From assembly GCF_904846625.1 (NCBI RefSeq), contig NZ_CAJHBL010000003.1, positions 585,666-649,665 on the forward strand: 64,000 nucleotides of DNA, in the 5' to 3' direction. Positions 18,365-27,429 of the stretch are shown here, piece after piece; positions within the stretch are counted from its first letter, which is position 1; each line of letters starts with the position of its first letter. The translations under genes were made by a program, and so were the position numbers. The notes beneath the pieces are model-generated. The model was given only the letters and a program-made list of their open reading frames with translations. It did no database searches and had not been told where the DNA came from. This stretch comes from Psychrobacter sp. JCM 18900. GTDB lineage: Bacteria > Pseudomonadota > Gammaproteobacteria > Pseudomonadales > Moraxellaceae.

Positions 18365-20545
18365 ATGGCAACCGTACCTAATGTTGACAATAAGCGCTAT
18401 CAAGGTCTGATTATTTCAATTGCACTATTTTTATCTCTAATCGGTGCTTTGCTAGCGTTCACGTTTTATACCTCAAATTTATTAGAACGAAACACCGCTT
18501 TAATTGACCAAACTAACCAAGTTGCAAACAGTGCACAGGCAGTAATTAAAGATCTTTTCGATTTAGACAGTAGTTATGGTGAGGATACTAACTCTCCGCA
18601 CATACAACGAGTGCTAAGCCGTTTAGAACAAAATACTGCGCTAATCACCAGCTCGATTGCTGCTATTGAGCAAGGCAGTACAATTACAGATGCAGAAGGT
18701 AATAGCTATGACTTGCCAAAAATTGATAGTCAAGCACAAACCAATATTGCTGCGGCCAATGAGCAATGGAAAGCGCTAGAGCCTAAGATTCAAACATATC
18801 TAAAAGATGCTGATAATATCATGGTAACGTCTGCTGATGAATTGACGCAGGCCGTTGAACAGGCGAAGACATCAAGTTTGTTTATTAACGATTCTTTGGA
18901 TAATTTGACAAAAGACGTGTTCGATAGTGCACAACGTCAAGCAACTACCATTCGTCTTATTCAGGTACTTGGTGTTGCCGCTATCTTTACCTACTTCCTA
19001 ATCTTCGTATTCTTCTTTGTACGTCGTCTACGTGAGACGGATGCTGAAGCACTTGCCGCTCGCCAAGAAACGCAAGAAATTATGGAAACGGTAAATACGG
19101 GTCTTTTCCTACTTGATAAGGACTTGAATATTGGTCAACAGCATTCTCGAGCGCTGAACAATATCATCGGCTCTGATAGCTTGGCAGGGGAGAACTTTAC
19201 CAATGTCTTGCGTGGCCGTATCTCTGATAAAGACCTCAAGACCACACAGCAGTTTATTGAACAGCTCTATAACCCTCGAGTGAAAGAAAAGCTGGTAGAT
19301 TCACTTAACCCGTTAAACAAGGTCATGCTGCATAATCTGTCTGACGACAAGAGTCTTGATAATCGCTTCTTAGATTTTAAATTCTCACGTGTTTATGACA
19401 ATAAAGACATTGCCCGTATCTTGGTCAACGTTAACGATGTATCAGATGCAGTCTACTTAGAACAGCGCCTAGAAAAAGAGCGTTCGCAAAACGATATGCA
19501 GATTGAGATGTTAACGACTATCTTGAATGTGAATCCAAAGATTATTAATGAGTTTATTGGTAATACCCAAGCGCATATCGAGAAGATGAATAATATCTTA
19601 AAAAATCCTGGTAGCTCACAATACGAGCTTGAAGGCAAATTAAAAGCTATTTATCGTGAAATGCACAGCTTAAAAGGTGAAGCATCAGCACTAAAACTAC
19701 ACAGCTTTACGAAGATTGCTTCTGATGCTGAAGACAAGTTACATGCATTGCAAAACCAAGGTCAGTTGTCTGGTAATGACTTCTTACCATTGGCAGTACA
19801 TTTGGATGATTTGCTCAGCTTATCGAACACGATTGCGACGTTGGGTGAGCGTATCAACCGCTCAGCACCGACAGCAGCTAAGTCGTCAACCGTACAAGCG
19901 CCAATTGCTACCCAAAGTCCAGTAGCAGACCATGCAGCTAGTAATGCTGACTTTGATGGTGGGCTAGATATCGACTTAGACAATGAAGCAGATGACGATT
20001 TATTGTCTTTTTACAATGAATTTACAAAAGAGATTGCTGCAAGACAGGGCAAGCAAGTACAGCTAAAAAGTACGACGCTAACCCAAACCAGCATTCCGGC
20101 AAATCTGGCAAAGCCAATCAAAGAAATCAGTATTCAGTTGCTGCGTAATGCGGTAGTACATGGTATCGAGTCGCCAAGTGTGCGTCATGCTACTGGCAAA
20201 ACTGACGTTGGGATCATAGATTTGGAAGTGCAAGACAACGGTTCAAACTTTATGCTAGTGGTGCAAGACGACGGACAAGGCATCAACTATGACAGCATCC
20301 GTAATAAACTGATTGAAGAAGGTCGTTTCGGTACGGAAGAGACAAATCAGCTTAGCAAAGGTGACTTGCTCAAACAGCTGTTCTCTTCTGGATTCTCTAC
20401 CAAAGAGCATGCAGATGAAGATGGTGGTCGCGGTGTCGGACTTGACATCATCAAAGCAAAAGTAAAAGAGTATGATGGCAAGCTTAACGTAAATAGCGAG
20501 CTGGGTCAGATGACACGGTTTGTCATTACTTTACCTAAAGCTTAA
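18365..20545 (+). CDS. membrane-bound CheA-like histidine kinase (HPt + HATPase)
   Basis: 726 residues. TM1 (about 14-36), a periplasmic helical sensor region (37-196), TM2 (about 197-219), a cytoplasmic PAS-like segment (about 236-350, ETVNTGLFLLDKDLNI), an HPt domain with EMHSLKGEAS (H434), and a CheA-type ATPase: N box LLRNAVVHGIES (N595), DDGQGINYD, FSSGFSTKEHADEDGGRGVG, and ITLPKA at the very end. It therefore lacks the CheA dimerisation (P3) and CheW-like (P5) domains, and the phospho-His sits behind a transmembrane sensor. The start overlaps the SD region AAGGAATTCTGAAG, 12 bases after the binding-protein gene. Next genes are a CheY-like receiver and two CheX-like phosphatases, making it the kinase of a complete phosphorelay. 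No methyl-accepting protein is encoded nearby. Function inferred, no named homologue recognised. Confidence 0.88.
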   Translation: MATVPNVDNKRYQGLIISIALFLSLIGALLAFTFYTSNLLERNTALIDQTNQVANSAQAVIKDLFDLDSSYGEDTNSPHIQRVLSRLEQNTALITSSIAAIEQGSTITDAEGNSYDLPKIDSQAQTNIAAANEQWKALEPKIQTYLKDADNIMVTSADELTQAVEQAKTSSLFINDSLDNLTKDVFDSAQRQATTIRLIQVLGVAAIFTYFLIFVFFFVRRLRETDAEALAARQETQEIMETVNTGLFLLDKDLNIGQQHSRALNNIIGSDSLAGENFTNVLRGRISDKDLKTTQQFIEQLYNPRVKEKLVDSLNPLNKVMLHNLSDDKSLDNRFLDFKFSRVYDNKDIARILVNVNDVSDAVYLEQRLEKERSQNDMQIEMLTTILNVNPKIINEFIGNTQAHIEKMNNILKNPGSSQYELEGKLKAIYREMHSLKGEASALKLHSFTKIASDAEDKLHALQNQGQLSGNDFLPLAVHLDDLLSLSNTIATLGERINRSAPTAAKSSTVQAPIATQSPVADHAASNADFDGGLDIDLDNEADDDLLSFYNEFTKEIAARQGKQVQLKSTTLTQTSIPANLAKPIKEISIQLLRNAVVHGIESPSVRHATGKTDVGIIDLEVQDNGSNFMLVVQDDGQGINYDSIRNKLIEEGRFGTEETNQLSKGDLLKQLFSSGFSTKEHADEDGGRGVGLDIIKAKVKEYDGKLNVNSELGQMTRFVITLPKA

Positions 20546-20606
20546 TCAAAATAGTAATTATATTGTCAGGGACGACAAGCACTTCATTAAAGGTAGTAGA
20601 TAAGTT

Positions 20607-20969
20607 ATGCATAAGTTAATGATTGTTGATGATTCAAATATTATTAGAAACCGTATTCAGCGCGCATACGATTCAGGAAAATTCATGTTGGTTGCAACAG
20701 CGACTAGCGGTGTTCAAGCCATCGAAAAGTTCAATGTCCATCGTCCTGATGTGATCACTATGGACCTAACCATGCCACAAATGGATGGGCTAGAGTGTAT
20801 TGAAAAAATCATCGCGATTGATCCTGAAGTACGCATTTTAGTGGTATCAGCGTTATCGGACAAAGCCACCGGCATTGAAGCACTGTCGTTAGGTGCTAGC
20901 GGATTTTTGTGCAAGCCTTTTTCGGAAGAGGAGCTTGTAGAGTCTTTGTATGAGCTGATGCAAGACTAA
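20607..20969 (+). CDS. single-domain CheY-like response regulator
   Basis: 120 residues forming one receiver domain with no output domain. Acidic pair D8 and D9 in IVDDSNIIRN, phospho-acceptor D53 in ITMDLTMPQMDG, switch S81 in VVSALSD, and K103 in LCKPF. It should take phosphate from H434 of the kinase encoded 61 bases upstream and act by protein contact, as CheY does. A stand-alone receiver in an apparently non-flagellated genus suggests a target other than a flagellar motor, for example type IV pili or an enzyme (inference). The two downstream CheX-like proteins are its likely phosphatases. Confidence 0.93.
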   Translation: MHKLMIVDDSNIIRNRIQRAYDSGKFMLVATATSGVQAIEKFNVHRPDVITMDLTMPQMDGLECIEKIIAIDPEVRILVVSALSDKATGIEALSLGASGFLCKPFSEEELVESLYELMQD

Positions 20970-20999
20970 TACCATTCATCGACCAAAGCAGATGTCATT

Positions 21000-21449
21000 A
21001 TGAAAGAGCAAAAGCTACAGATTTTTTTAAGTATTATTAGTAATTATTTTGAACAGTTTGGTGGAGAAGAGCTTATTGCTGATACCCCTTACTTACTAGA
21101 GAACAAACAGCCAAAAGTCCACGATTATACGGGCGTGATTGGTATATCTGGTGGCCAAAAAGGCGTGGTGTATTTCTCGGCGACGCGTGACTTGCTGTCT
21201 TCAATCTTAGACAGCATGGGCGAAACCGATAAAAGTGAAGAGAACTATGTAGATCTGGCTGGGGAAGTGGCCAATACCATCGCAGGCAATGCACGTAAAG
21301 AGTTTGGCTCAGAGTTTCATATCTCTGTACCATTTGTGTTCAAAGGTGCGCCGCAAAGTATTGTATTGCCGAACGATGAGCGTTCTTTTATCATCCCCAT
21401 CACTTGGCATTCTCAAGTAGGCGAGATTGTGGTTTGTTTGCAAGACTAA
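21000..21449 (+). CDS. CheX-like phosphatase, first copy
   Basis: 149 residues of the CheC/CheX/FliY fold. The phosphatase motif ExxN is present in LAGEVANTIAGNA (E89, N92), and in CheX these residues position water and contact the CheY phosphate. Conserved GVIGISGGQKGVVYFS and EFGSEFHISVP match the second copy. It starts 30 bases after the CheY-like gene. No strong Shine-Dalgarno is seen, so translation may depend on coupling. About half its positions match the next gene by eye, so the pair is a tandem duplication. Confidence 0.88.
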   Translation: MKEQKLQIFLSIISNYFEQFGGEELIADTPYLLENKQPKVHDYTGVIGISGGQKGVVYFSATRDLLSSILDSMGETDKSEENYVDLAGEVANTIAGNARKEFGSEFHISVPFVFKGAPQSIVLPNDERSFIIPITWHSQVGEIVVCLQD

Positions 21450-21484
21450 TGCTGCCACGTAATACAGATGGATATTAATATATT

Positions 21485-21934
21485 ATGGTTAAAGTAGAAA
21501 AATTGGGTGTATTTCTAAGCTCGATCAATGCGTTTTTTGCGCAAATCGATGGCTCGGAAGTGTCAATTGATACCCCTTACTTGAACAACAACAAAAGCGC
21601 GATTGGCTTTGATTATAGCGGTGTCATCAAGATATCGGGTCCTTTAGAAGGTTGCGTCTATGTCAGTGCACCAAGCGCGATGTTGCGAGAAGTCATCAAA
21701 GTGATGGGCGAGCCTGACTCTTCAATCACTATGATGAAAGATTTGTTGGGTGAAATGGCCAATACAATCTCAGGTAACGCTCGTACAGAGTTTGGTTCAG
21801 AGTTTATTATCTCTCCGCCGCACATTGTAGAGAGTGCGCCAAGCGTGTCTTATTTGCCTAAAGATCGTCAAAGTTACATCACACCATTTACGTGGCGTGG
21901 TTACAAGGCGGTCATTGGTATTTGCATTGCATAA
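21485..21934 (+). CDS. CheX-like phosphatase, second copy
   Basis: 149 residues, paralogue of the preceding gene with the same layout: DTPYLNNNKS, DYSGVIKISGPLEGCVYVS, then ExxN in LLGEMANTISGNA (E90, N93) and EFGSEFIISPP. Both copies keep the catalytic pair, so neither looks degenerate. It starts 35 bases downstream of copy one and ends the cluster; a terminator follows at 22027. The two may form a heterodimer or differ in partner, which the sequence does not decide. Confidence 0.88.
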   Translation: MVKVEKLGVFLSSINAFFAQIDGSEVSIDTPYLNNNKSAIGFDYSGVIKISGPLEGCVYVSAPSAMLREVIKVMGEPDSSITMMKDLLGEMANTISGNARTEFGSEFIISPPHIVESAPSVSYLPKDRQSYITPFTWRGYKAVIGICIA

Positions 21935-22026
21935 ATTATAGTCAATCCTCTATAAACGAGTGATAACTATAAAAGAGCGACAGCATTAACCTCACTTAAA
22001 AAATAGCTATTAGAAAAATAATCATG

Positions 22027-22058
22027 AAAAAAGCGATGCAAATGTGTCGCTTTTTTTT
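22027..22058 (+). terminator. terminator of the binding protein-kinase-CheY-CheX operon
   Basis: AAAAAAGCGA ... TCGCTTTTTTTT: a 4-bp GC-containing core (GCGA/TCGC) extended inward by wobble pairs and outward by A-T pairs, then a run of T. Confidence 0.88.
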
Positions 22059-22135
22059 GTTTTATTATCGCCATAGTTTGTTTTTATCTTATTGATACAC
22101 TACAAACAAACTGCTGGAGATTCCAAGACGTTATG

Positions 22136-22144
22136 TGATAAAAT
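22136..22144 (+). promoter_or_regulatory. candidate extended -10 promoter of rpsB
   Basis: TG-A-TAAAAT (22136-22144) is an extended -10 element with no good -35. It would give an rpsB leader of about 250 bases. Confidence 0.4.
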
Positions 22145-22399
22145 ACAGCGCAGCTATTTTTTATAATTCACTTTATAGTTTAGATTTGGGCATTTGCTTC
22201 AATCTAGCGATAGCTTCTTTTTTTAAACCAACCAATGACACACACATCATGGCAAAAAATTGCTGGGTGTTTGGCGACTTGATTAATTTGTGATCTGTTA
22301 GTGCTTTACTAATGAAAACTAACCGGTAGCAGATGCGTGTCGCTAAATAGGCTGTTTTTGTGATGTGGAGGCATAACCCAACCAATAGGATATATTCTC
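22145..22399 (+). promoter_or_regulatory. long untranslated leader of rpsB
   Basis: About 250 bases without a supported gene lie between the candidate promoter and rpsB. In gammaproteobacteria the rpsB leader binds S2 for feedback control. I cannot confirm the fold by eye, so this is an expectation from position. Confidence 0.35.
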
Positions 22400-23191
22400 A
22401 TGGCTACAAAGAATCCAACCAAAATCGAAATGCGCGACTTACTACAAGCAGGCGCTCACTTTGGTCACCAAACACGTTTTTGGAACCCAAAAATGGGTCC
22501 ATACATCTTTGGCGCACGTAACAAAATCCATATCATCAACTTAGAGCACACCGTAAAAGCGTTCAACGAAGCGTTGACTTACGTAAACGGCCTAGCTGCT
22601 AAGAAAAACAAAGTATTATTTGTTGGTACTAAACGCGCTGCAAGCGGTATCGTACGTGAGCAAGCAGCTCGCGCTGGCATGCCATACGTTGACCATCGCT
22701 GGTTAGGTGGTATGTTGACTAACTGGAAAACTCTACGTCAGTCAATCAACCGTCTAAAAGAGCTAGAAAAGCAAGCAGAAGACGGTACTTTCGCTAAGCT
22801 AACTAAGCGTGAAGCGCTAGAGCGTACTCGCGATATGGAAAAACTTGAGCGTTCACTAGGTGGTATTAAAGACATGGGCGGCCTACCTGACGCTATCTTC
22901 GTAGTAGACGTAGATCATGAAGCTATTGCTATTAAAGAAGCCAAGAACTTGGGTATCCCAGTTATCGGTATCGTTGATACTAACTCTAGCCCAGACAACG
23001 TTGATTACATCATCCCAGCTAACGATGATGCTATCCGTGCTGTGACTTTGTACGTAACTTCTATGGCTGATGCTATCATCGCTGGTAAAGAATACGCACA
23101 AACTCAAGCTGGTGGTAAAGCTGAGCAAGCACCTGCTGCAACTGAAGAAGCGCCAGCTGCAGAAGAAGCTGCTGCAACTCCAGCAGAATAA
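22400..23191 (+). CDS. rpsB: 30S ribosomal protein S2
   Basis: 263 residues of S2, a small-subunit protein needed for S1 binding. Family features: [22 protein letters not shown] at the start (split here as [19 protein letters not shown]), [11 protein letters not shown], the helical coiled-coil insertion (about 110-155) and [19 protein letters not shown]. The C-terminal tail is Ala/Glu-rich (about 236-263). Codon choice is strongly biased, as in other highly expressed genes here. AGGAT lies upstream of ATG 22400. Followed by tsf, the usual order. Confidence 0.98.
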   Translation: MATKNPTKIEMRDLLQAGAHFGHQTRFWNPKMGPYIFGARNKIHIINLEHTVKAFNEALTYVNGLAAKKNKVLFVGTKRAASGIVREQAARAGMPYVDHRWLGGMLTNWKTLRQSINRLKELEKQAEDGTFAKLTKREALERTRDMEKLERSLGGIKDMGGLPDAIFVVDVDHEAIAIKEAKNLGIPVIGIVDTNSSPDNVDYIIPANDDAIRAVTLYVTSMADAIIAGKEYAQTQAGGKAEQAPAATEEAPAAEEAAATPAE

Positions 23192-23566
23192 GTAGCTGAC
23201 TTAAAAAGTTTAACTTTGTAAGGATGTCTTTATAGTGTATCTATCAGCATCCATATAATGTTCTGAACAGCATATAAGCTCATAATAGGCATGATGTAGT
23301 TTTACTCGTCATGCCTTGTTATTGAATAAAGCCTGATTAATAATGCCGTGCGTATAAGCGAGCAGCTATTGGGCGGGTATTATCGTTCCTACTGGTCATA
23401 TCGCTATATTGTACAGATGTTATTTGTTTGACATCATCTATGGCTATATTAGTAATCGTTCAAAACGAGCTGTCTGCAAGATTTTAAGTAATACTAAGAT
23501 ATCGAATAGAAATCCAGCATTTAGAAATACAGCACTCCTATACATAACTATACTAAGGTGACTCTT
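23192..23566 (+). other. 375-base rpsB-tsf intergenic region
   Basis: No credible reading frame. Holds a perfect stem AGGCATGA/TCATGCCT at 23287-23316 that may attenuate read-through into tsf. Confidence 0.5.
23287..23316 (+). terminator. attenuator-like stem-loop between rpsB and tsf
   Basis: AGGCATGA (23287-23294) pairs with TCATGCCT (23309-23316) around a 14-base loop. Only a weak T-tract (TTGTTATT) follows, so partial termination is plausible. Confidence 0.5.
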
Positions 23567-24448
23567 ATGACAGAAGTAAAAGTATCTGCCAAAATGGTAA
23601 AAGAATTGCGTGACCGTACTGGTCTTGGCATGATGGAATGTAAAAAAGCGTTAGAAGAATCAAACGGTGATGTTGAAGTTGCCATTGATAACCTACGTAA
23701 ATCTGGTCAAGCTAAAGCAGCTAAAAAAGCGGGTAACATCGCAGCTGACGGCGCTATCATCATCGCTCAAGGCGAGAACAAAGCATTCTTGTTAGAAGTT
23801 AACTGCCAGACTGACTTCGTTGCAAAAGATGACAGCTTCACTGCATTTGCAGAAAAAGTTGCTAACCTTGCACTAGAAAACAACGTAACTGACGTTGCTG
23901 CTATCTCTGAATTGTCTTATGGCGAAGGTCAGACTGTTGAAGAAGCACGTGTATCTCTAGTACAGAAAATCGGTGAAAACATCCAGATTCGCCGCGTTGA
24001 AACACTTGAAGGTGCTAACATCGCTGCATACCGTCATGGTCTACGTATCGGTGTAGTGGTATCTTATGAAGGTGGCGACGCTGACACTGGTAAAAACCTT
24101 GCTATGCATATCGCTGCATTCAACCCTGTTGCTGTAGATGACGAAGATGTTGCTGCTGACGTATTGGCACGCGAAAAAGACATCATCGAAGCGAAAGCTC
24201 GTGAGTCTGGCAAGCCTGACAACATCGTTGAAAAAATGATCGAAGGTGGCCTACGTAAGTACCTAGACGAAGTAACTTTACTACGTCAGCCATACGTTAT
24301 GGACAACGACAAGAAAGTTGGCGAAGTCTTAAAAGCTGAAGGCGTAAAAGTACTTGGCTTTAAACGTCTAGAAGTTGGTGAAGGCATCGAGAAAAAGCAA
24401 GAAGACTTCGCTGCTGAAGTTGCTGCAACTCAGGCTGCTAACAAGTAA
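23567..24448 (+). CDS. tsf: translation elongation factor Ts
   Basis: Nucleotide-exchange factor that recycles EF-Tu-GDP. The start is taken as ATG 23567 ([16 protein letters not shown]) with AAGGTG just upstream, not the in-frame GTG 23558 that forms part of that ribosome-binding site. 293 residues: N-terminal UBA-like module ([18 protein letters not shown]), the core signature [10 protein letters not shown] with the Asp-Phe pair that disrupts Mg binding in EF-Tu, and the C-terminal subdomain ([11 protein letters not shown]). Strong codon bias like rpsB. Co-transcribed with rpsB in most bacteria. Confidence 0.98.
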   Translation: MTEVKVSAKMVKELRDRTGLGMMECKKALEESNGDVEVAIDNLRKSGQAKAAKKAGNIAADGAIIIAQGENKAFLLEVNCQTDFVAKDDSFTAFAEKVANLALENNVTDVAAISELSYGEGQTVEEARVSLVQKIGENIQIRRVETLEGANIAAYRHGLRIGVVVSYEGGDADTGKNLAMHIAAFNPVAVDDEDVAADVLAREKDIIEAKARESGKPDNIVEKMIEGGLRKYLDEVTLLRQPYVMDNDKKVGEVLKAEGVKVLGFKRLEVGEGIEKKQEDFAAEVAATQAANK

Positions 24449-24556
24449 GCACCAAATAGTATTGGATCAGGCTGTGAGTCCTTAATTGTGGCTCACAGTT
24501 CGGCTTTATTTCTCTTAATGCATCAAAATATGAAGCCTCAAGATATAAAGCATCCA

Positions 24557-24600
24557 GACATAAAAAAGCCCATTAATTCGTTAATGGGCTTTTTTATGTC
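24557..24600. terminator. bidirectional terminator between tsf and the lytic transglycosylase
   Basis: A perfect 20-bp palindrome: GACATAAAAAAGCCCATTAA (24557-24576), loop TTCG, then its exact complement to 24600. It carries poly-A and poly-T runs for both strands. Confidence 0.95.
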
Positions 24601-24619
24601 TGACTTTTAGGTGACTGGC

Positions 24620-25426
24620 TTAGCGTAAAGCAGCATAGGCTGAGTTGGCATAGCTGGCACTATTCACATTGCTGCTGGTGCCGTAGCTGACATTTTGTAA
24701 GCCACTACTTGTACTAGTGCTACTGGTTTGATTGTTAGCACTGATACGTGCACCAAACAGTCCGGCATCGTTTTTATACAGGCTATGATAACGGCTCATC
24801 ACTCTTTGAACATAGTTACGTGTTTCTTTGAATGGAGGGATGCCACCATATTTATCGACATTGCCTTCGCCCGCATTGTAGCCTGCGACAGCATGTTCGA
24901 CATTGTTATTGAAGCGGCGCATAAGCCACGCGATATATTTGGCTGATCCTTCGATATTATCTGCAGGGTTCCAAGGGTTGCTCACATTGAAGCGGCGCGC
25001 AGTTGCTGGCATCAACTGCATCAGGCCTTGTGCGCCTACTGGTGAACGTGCATTTGGATTGAAAGCTGATTCAGTATGCATCATCGCTTTCATTAGGGCA
25101 GGGTCCACACCGTTGCGCTCAGCGGACGCACGAATGTAGCTGTCGTAAGAGTTGCGACTTCCGCTGTTGCTAGCGGCACTGCTACCATAGCTATCGCTGC
25201 TTCCGTCATACATCTTAGAGTCTTTATAATAAGTTACTTTTACTTTTTTCGTGAACTTATCAAAATTTCCACTAGGATTGACGTTGGTCAACAGCACTTG
25301 TCCACCTTTGTCTTTGTAGATATACATGTTGCCTGCATTGGCAGCGACAGAAAAGGTCGAAAGAGCAATGGCACTTAGTAAAAGGGGAGATAAGCAGCGA
25401 GTCATTAAAGTAGCCGTATTTATCAT
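24620..25426 (-). CDS. exported lytic transglycosylase (SLT domain, DUF4124-like N-terminus)
   Basis: 268 residues. Signal peptide (about 1-31, cut near VAANA-G) is followed by a DUF4124-like segment (MYIYKDKGGQVLLTNVNP), a Ser/Tyr-rich linker (about 70-97), and a goose-lysozyme-like SLT domain (about 98-215): catalytic Glu in MMHTESAFNP (E119), SPVGAQGLMQLMPATARRF, and AVAGYNAGEGNV. It cleaves peptidoglycan to 1,6-anhydro-muropeptides in the periplasm. The tail is Ser/Thr/Asn-rich. Start ATG 25426; the internal ATG 25405 would also leave a usable signal peptide. Stands alone. Confidence 0.92.
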   Translation of the reverse strand: MINTATLMTRCLSPLLLSAIALSTFSVAANAGNMYIYKDKGGQVLLTNVNPSGNFDKFTKKVKVTYYKDSKMYDGSSDSYGSSAASNSGSRNSYDSYIRASAERNGVDPALMKAMMHTESAFNPNARSPVGAQGLMQLMPATARRFNVSNPWNPADNIEGSAKYIAWLMRRFNNNVEHAVAGYNAGEGNVDKYGGIPPFKETRNYVQRVMSRYHSLYKNDAGLFGARISANNQTSSTSTSSGLQNVSYGTSSNVNSASYANSAYAALR

Positions 25427-25912
25427 AGTAAAATCACTTTTTATCGAATAACAGCAAATTGTTTTGCCTACATATGCATTGATTTAGGCGCTTAAGCGGT
25501 TACTGATTTTGCAGAATTATTTAGCCCACTGTGAGGACAGCAGCTTAGCAATTATCACTTTCAATAAGGAACCACTTGCAATAGATACAAAAAATAATAG
25601 TTGCTTACTATAACATATAATAACTTTTTGACGCATCAGATTGACAAACTAAGTTGTAAAATCAGATTTCTATTATTAAATAACCTTAGATAAATCAATA
25701 TACTAACTTTTCTAAGTGACTTAATGAGCCATTTGTAGTGGGCTTTTTGAGTTTATAAGTTTAGACAAATAAAGTGTATCAATTTTTTAAGAAATAATAA
25801 TGACACTTGAGTAATCGAGGTAATATTCAATCTGAAATTAACAGTAAATAAGCCTATTAATGGTTAAATTTTTAAAAATATAAGAATAGTTTAGGCAGGG
25901 TTTTAGTGATGA
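25427..25912. other. 486-base AT-rich intergenic region
   Basis: Separates the transglycosylase start from the lrgB-like stop. No reading frame of note and no strong terminator for lrgB. The 25724-25752 area has a weak GAGCC/GGGCT pairing followed by five T. Confidence 0.45.
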
Positions 25913-26602
25913 CTAGATACCAATAGCGCTGATAAAGATAGGCACCCAAACCGCGGTAACTAACCCGTTCACTGCCAAGCCAAATGCTGCATAACGTCCT
26001 GCTGTATGACTGATTTGCCATGCCTCTACTGTACCAAACGCGTGAGCCGCTAACCCCAGTGCTAAGCCTTTGGCTCGGTCATCATTGATACCGCGGAACA
26101 AAAAGCGAGCGACCGTACCACCTATCAGACCTGAAACGATGATAATTAGGTTAGCCATTGCCAGTGGTGCTTTGATTAAATCTGCGACACTCAAGCCAAT
26201 AGGCGTAGTCACAGAACGGGTAGCGAAAGCCAATAGGGTCTCATGACTGAGCGAAAATAAATAGGCCAGTGACATAGGCAATAATGCGCCAACGACACTA
26301 GCAATAGCGACAATTAGAGTGAGTTTTTTGACTGGTAAGCCTTTAAAATTCATCGCCGCCAATGGCACAGCCAGAAGTACTGTCACATATCCCAACAGAT
26401 GGTCAAATACAGGTTTTGCCACGCTGTAATAGTTGTTGTAATCCCACTGCAGTACAAATAGGAAAACAAGTACTAGGACAAGTGCGGTAATGACCATCGG
26501 TAGCCATGATAATTTACGTGCCAATACACGTGCAATTACGTGTGCTGCCAAGGTTAATATTATTGCGGCAAGGGTTGCCATAAATACGCTGTCAAAAGTC
26601 AT
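25913..26602 (-). CDS. LrgB/CidB (YohK) family membrane protein
   Basis: 229 residues, about 7 hydrophobic segments. LrgB-family features: the N-terminal TM pair, the conserved KSVTTPIG-like stretch seen here as ATRSVTTPIGLSVAD, and GLALGLAAHAFGTVEAWQ near the C-terminus. LrgAB/CidAB membrane pairs modulate murein hydrolase export or pyruvate transport, and the role here is unproven. The start is set at ATG 26602 because GGAGAG sits 5 bases upstream; the longer frame (to 26641) would overlap lrgA. Co-transcribed with the lrgA-like gene 16 bases upstream. Confidence 0.9.
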   Translation of the reverse strand: MTFDSVFMATLAAIILTLAAHVIARVLARKLSWLPMVITALVLVLVFLFVLQWDYNNYYSVAKPVFDHLLGYVTVLLAVPLAAMNFKGLPVKKLTLIVAIASVVGALLPMSLAYLFSLSHETLLAFATRSVTTPIGLSVADLIKAPLAMANLIIIVSGLIGGTVARFLFRGINDDRAKGLALGLAAHAFGTVEAWQISHTAGRYAAFGLAVNGLVTAVWVPIFISAIGI

Positions 26603-26618
26603 AATATCTCTCCGCAGC

Positions 26619-27053
26619 TCACGGCTGTCCCTTTGGCTCATTGGTAGTCGTACTATCAGAGTTTGCAGCGTGATTGAGCCAACGATTGGCCAATAATGCT
26701 AGTCCCCACAGCGGTATGAGCGTACTAACGATCATCGTTATCATCACACCCAAGAGCTCATCTCCTAGAGCAAATAGCAACAGGCCTGCACCAGCAGAAA
26801 CTGGTAAGAAGGCAAAACCACTATCGACTAGCAATGTATTACTGGCCTGTGTGAGCCAGCTCGGTAACCCCTTGAGCAGTCGCCACGCCATCAAAATGAC
26901 AAACATCGCAACCAAACCGACAATATTGGCCGCTTTTTCGATGCCTGCCATTTGACAGAGAACAACCGCCGTTTCTCGAACAACGATGACCATGGTCAAC
27001 GTTAGAATTAACGCAAGCCATAGTGGGAGATGGGGAGAGTGAGCAGGCTTCAT
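26619..27053 (-). CDS. LrgA/CidA family holin-like membrane protein
   Basis: Small membrane protein with about 4 TM segments. The LrgA hallmark is FAFLPVSAGAGLLLFALGDE before the last two TMs, and the C-terminus is polar (SDSTTTNEPKGQP). The start is uncertain: ATG 27053 gives 144 residues of usual family length, while an in-frame GTG at 27113 would add 20; neither has a strong Shine-Dalgarno. It forms a two-gene unit with the lrgB-like gene. No LytTR/LysR regulator is adjacent. Confidence 0.82.
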   Translation of the reverse strand: MKPAHSPHLPLWLALILTLTMVIVVRETAVVLCQMAGIEKAANIVGLVAMFVILMAWRLLKGLPSWLTQASNTLLVDSGFAFLPVSAGAGLLLFALGDELLGVMITMIVSTLIPLWGLALLANRWLNHAANSDSTTTNEPKGQP

Positions 27054-27429
27054 AAGCAATTCTGGCCAAGTCAGATATAAATGGATGGTGTACCAAACAA
27101 AGTATGTGATCACACCAAGAACACAACGTAGAAAATAATGCTATGCATACTGATGGTAGCAATGATTCACTTTCGAGAGATTAATGCTATCTATCAATAT
27201 TTGTTGAATGTATAACAGGCGATTATATAGAGAGTAGGGCAACTAATAAAGCCTATGCACCGTGACTGGTCATATCCAAAAAAAATAGACGATATCAATG
27301 GATATCGTCTATTCTATTTTAACGTACTATATAAGGGTTTGTGATCTAACAGTATGAATCAAACGTTCATTCAACTACTGTCGCAAATGACTCACTTTAA
27401 CAATAGTTCTTATTTTATAGGAACAACTA
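27054..27429. other. intergenic region between lrgA and the hflX stop
   Basis: About 376 bases holding the hflX terminator (27278-27313) and presumably the lrgAB promoter. No supported gene. Confidence 0.5.
27278..27313 (-). terminator. intrinsic terminator of hflX
   Basis: AATAGACGATATC, loop AATG, GATATCGTCTATT: a perfect 13-bp stem. On the minus strand it is followed by about eight T, after the hflX stop. Confidence 0.92.

Noticed and set aside
22173..22385. 70-codon minus-strand frame in the rpsB leader
   Set aside because: Lies in a probable untranslated leader, has no start signal and no family similarity.
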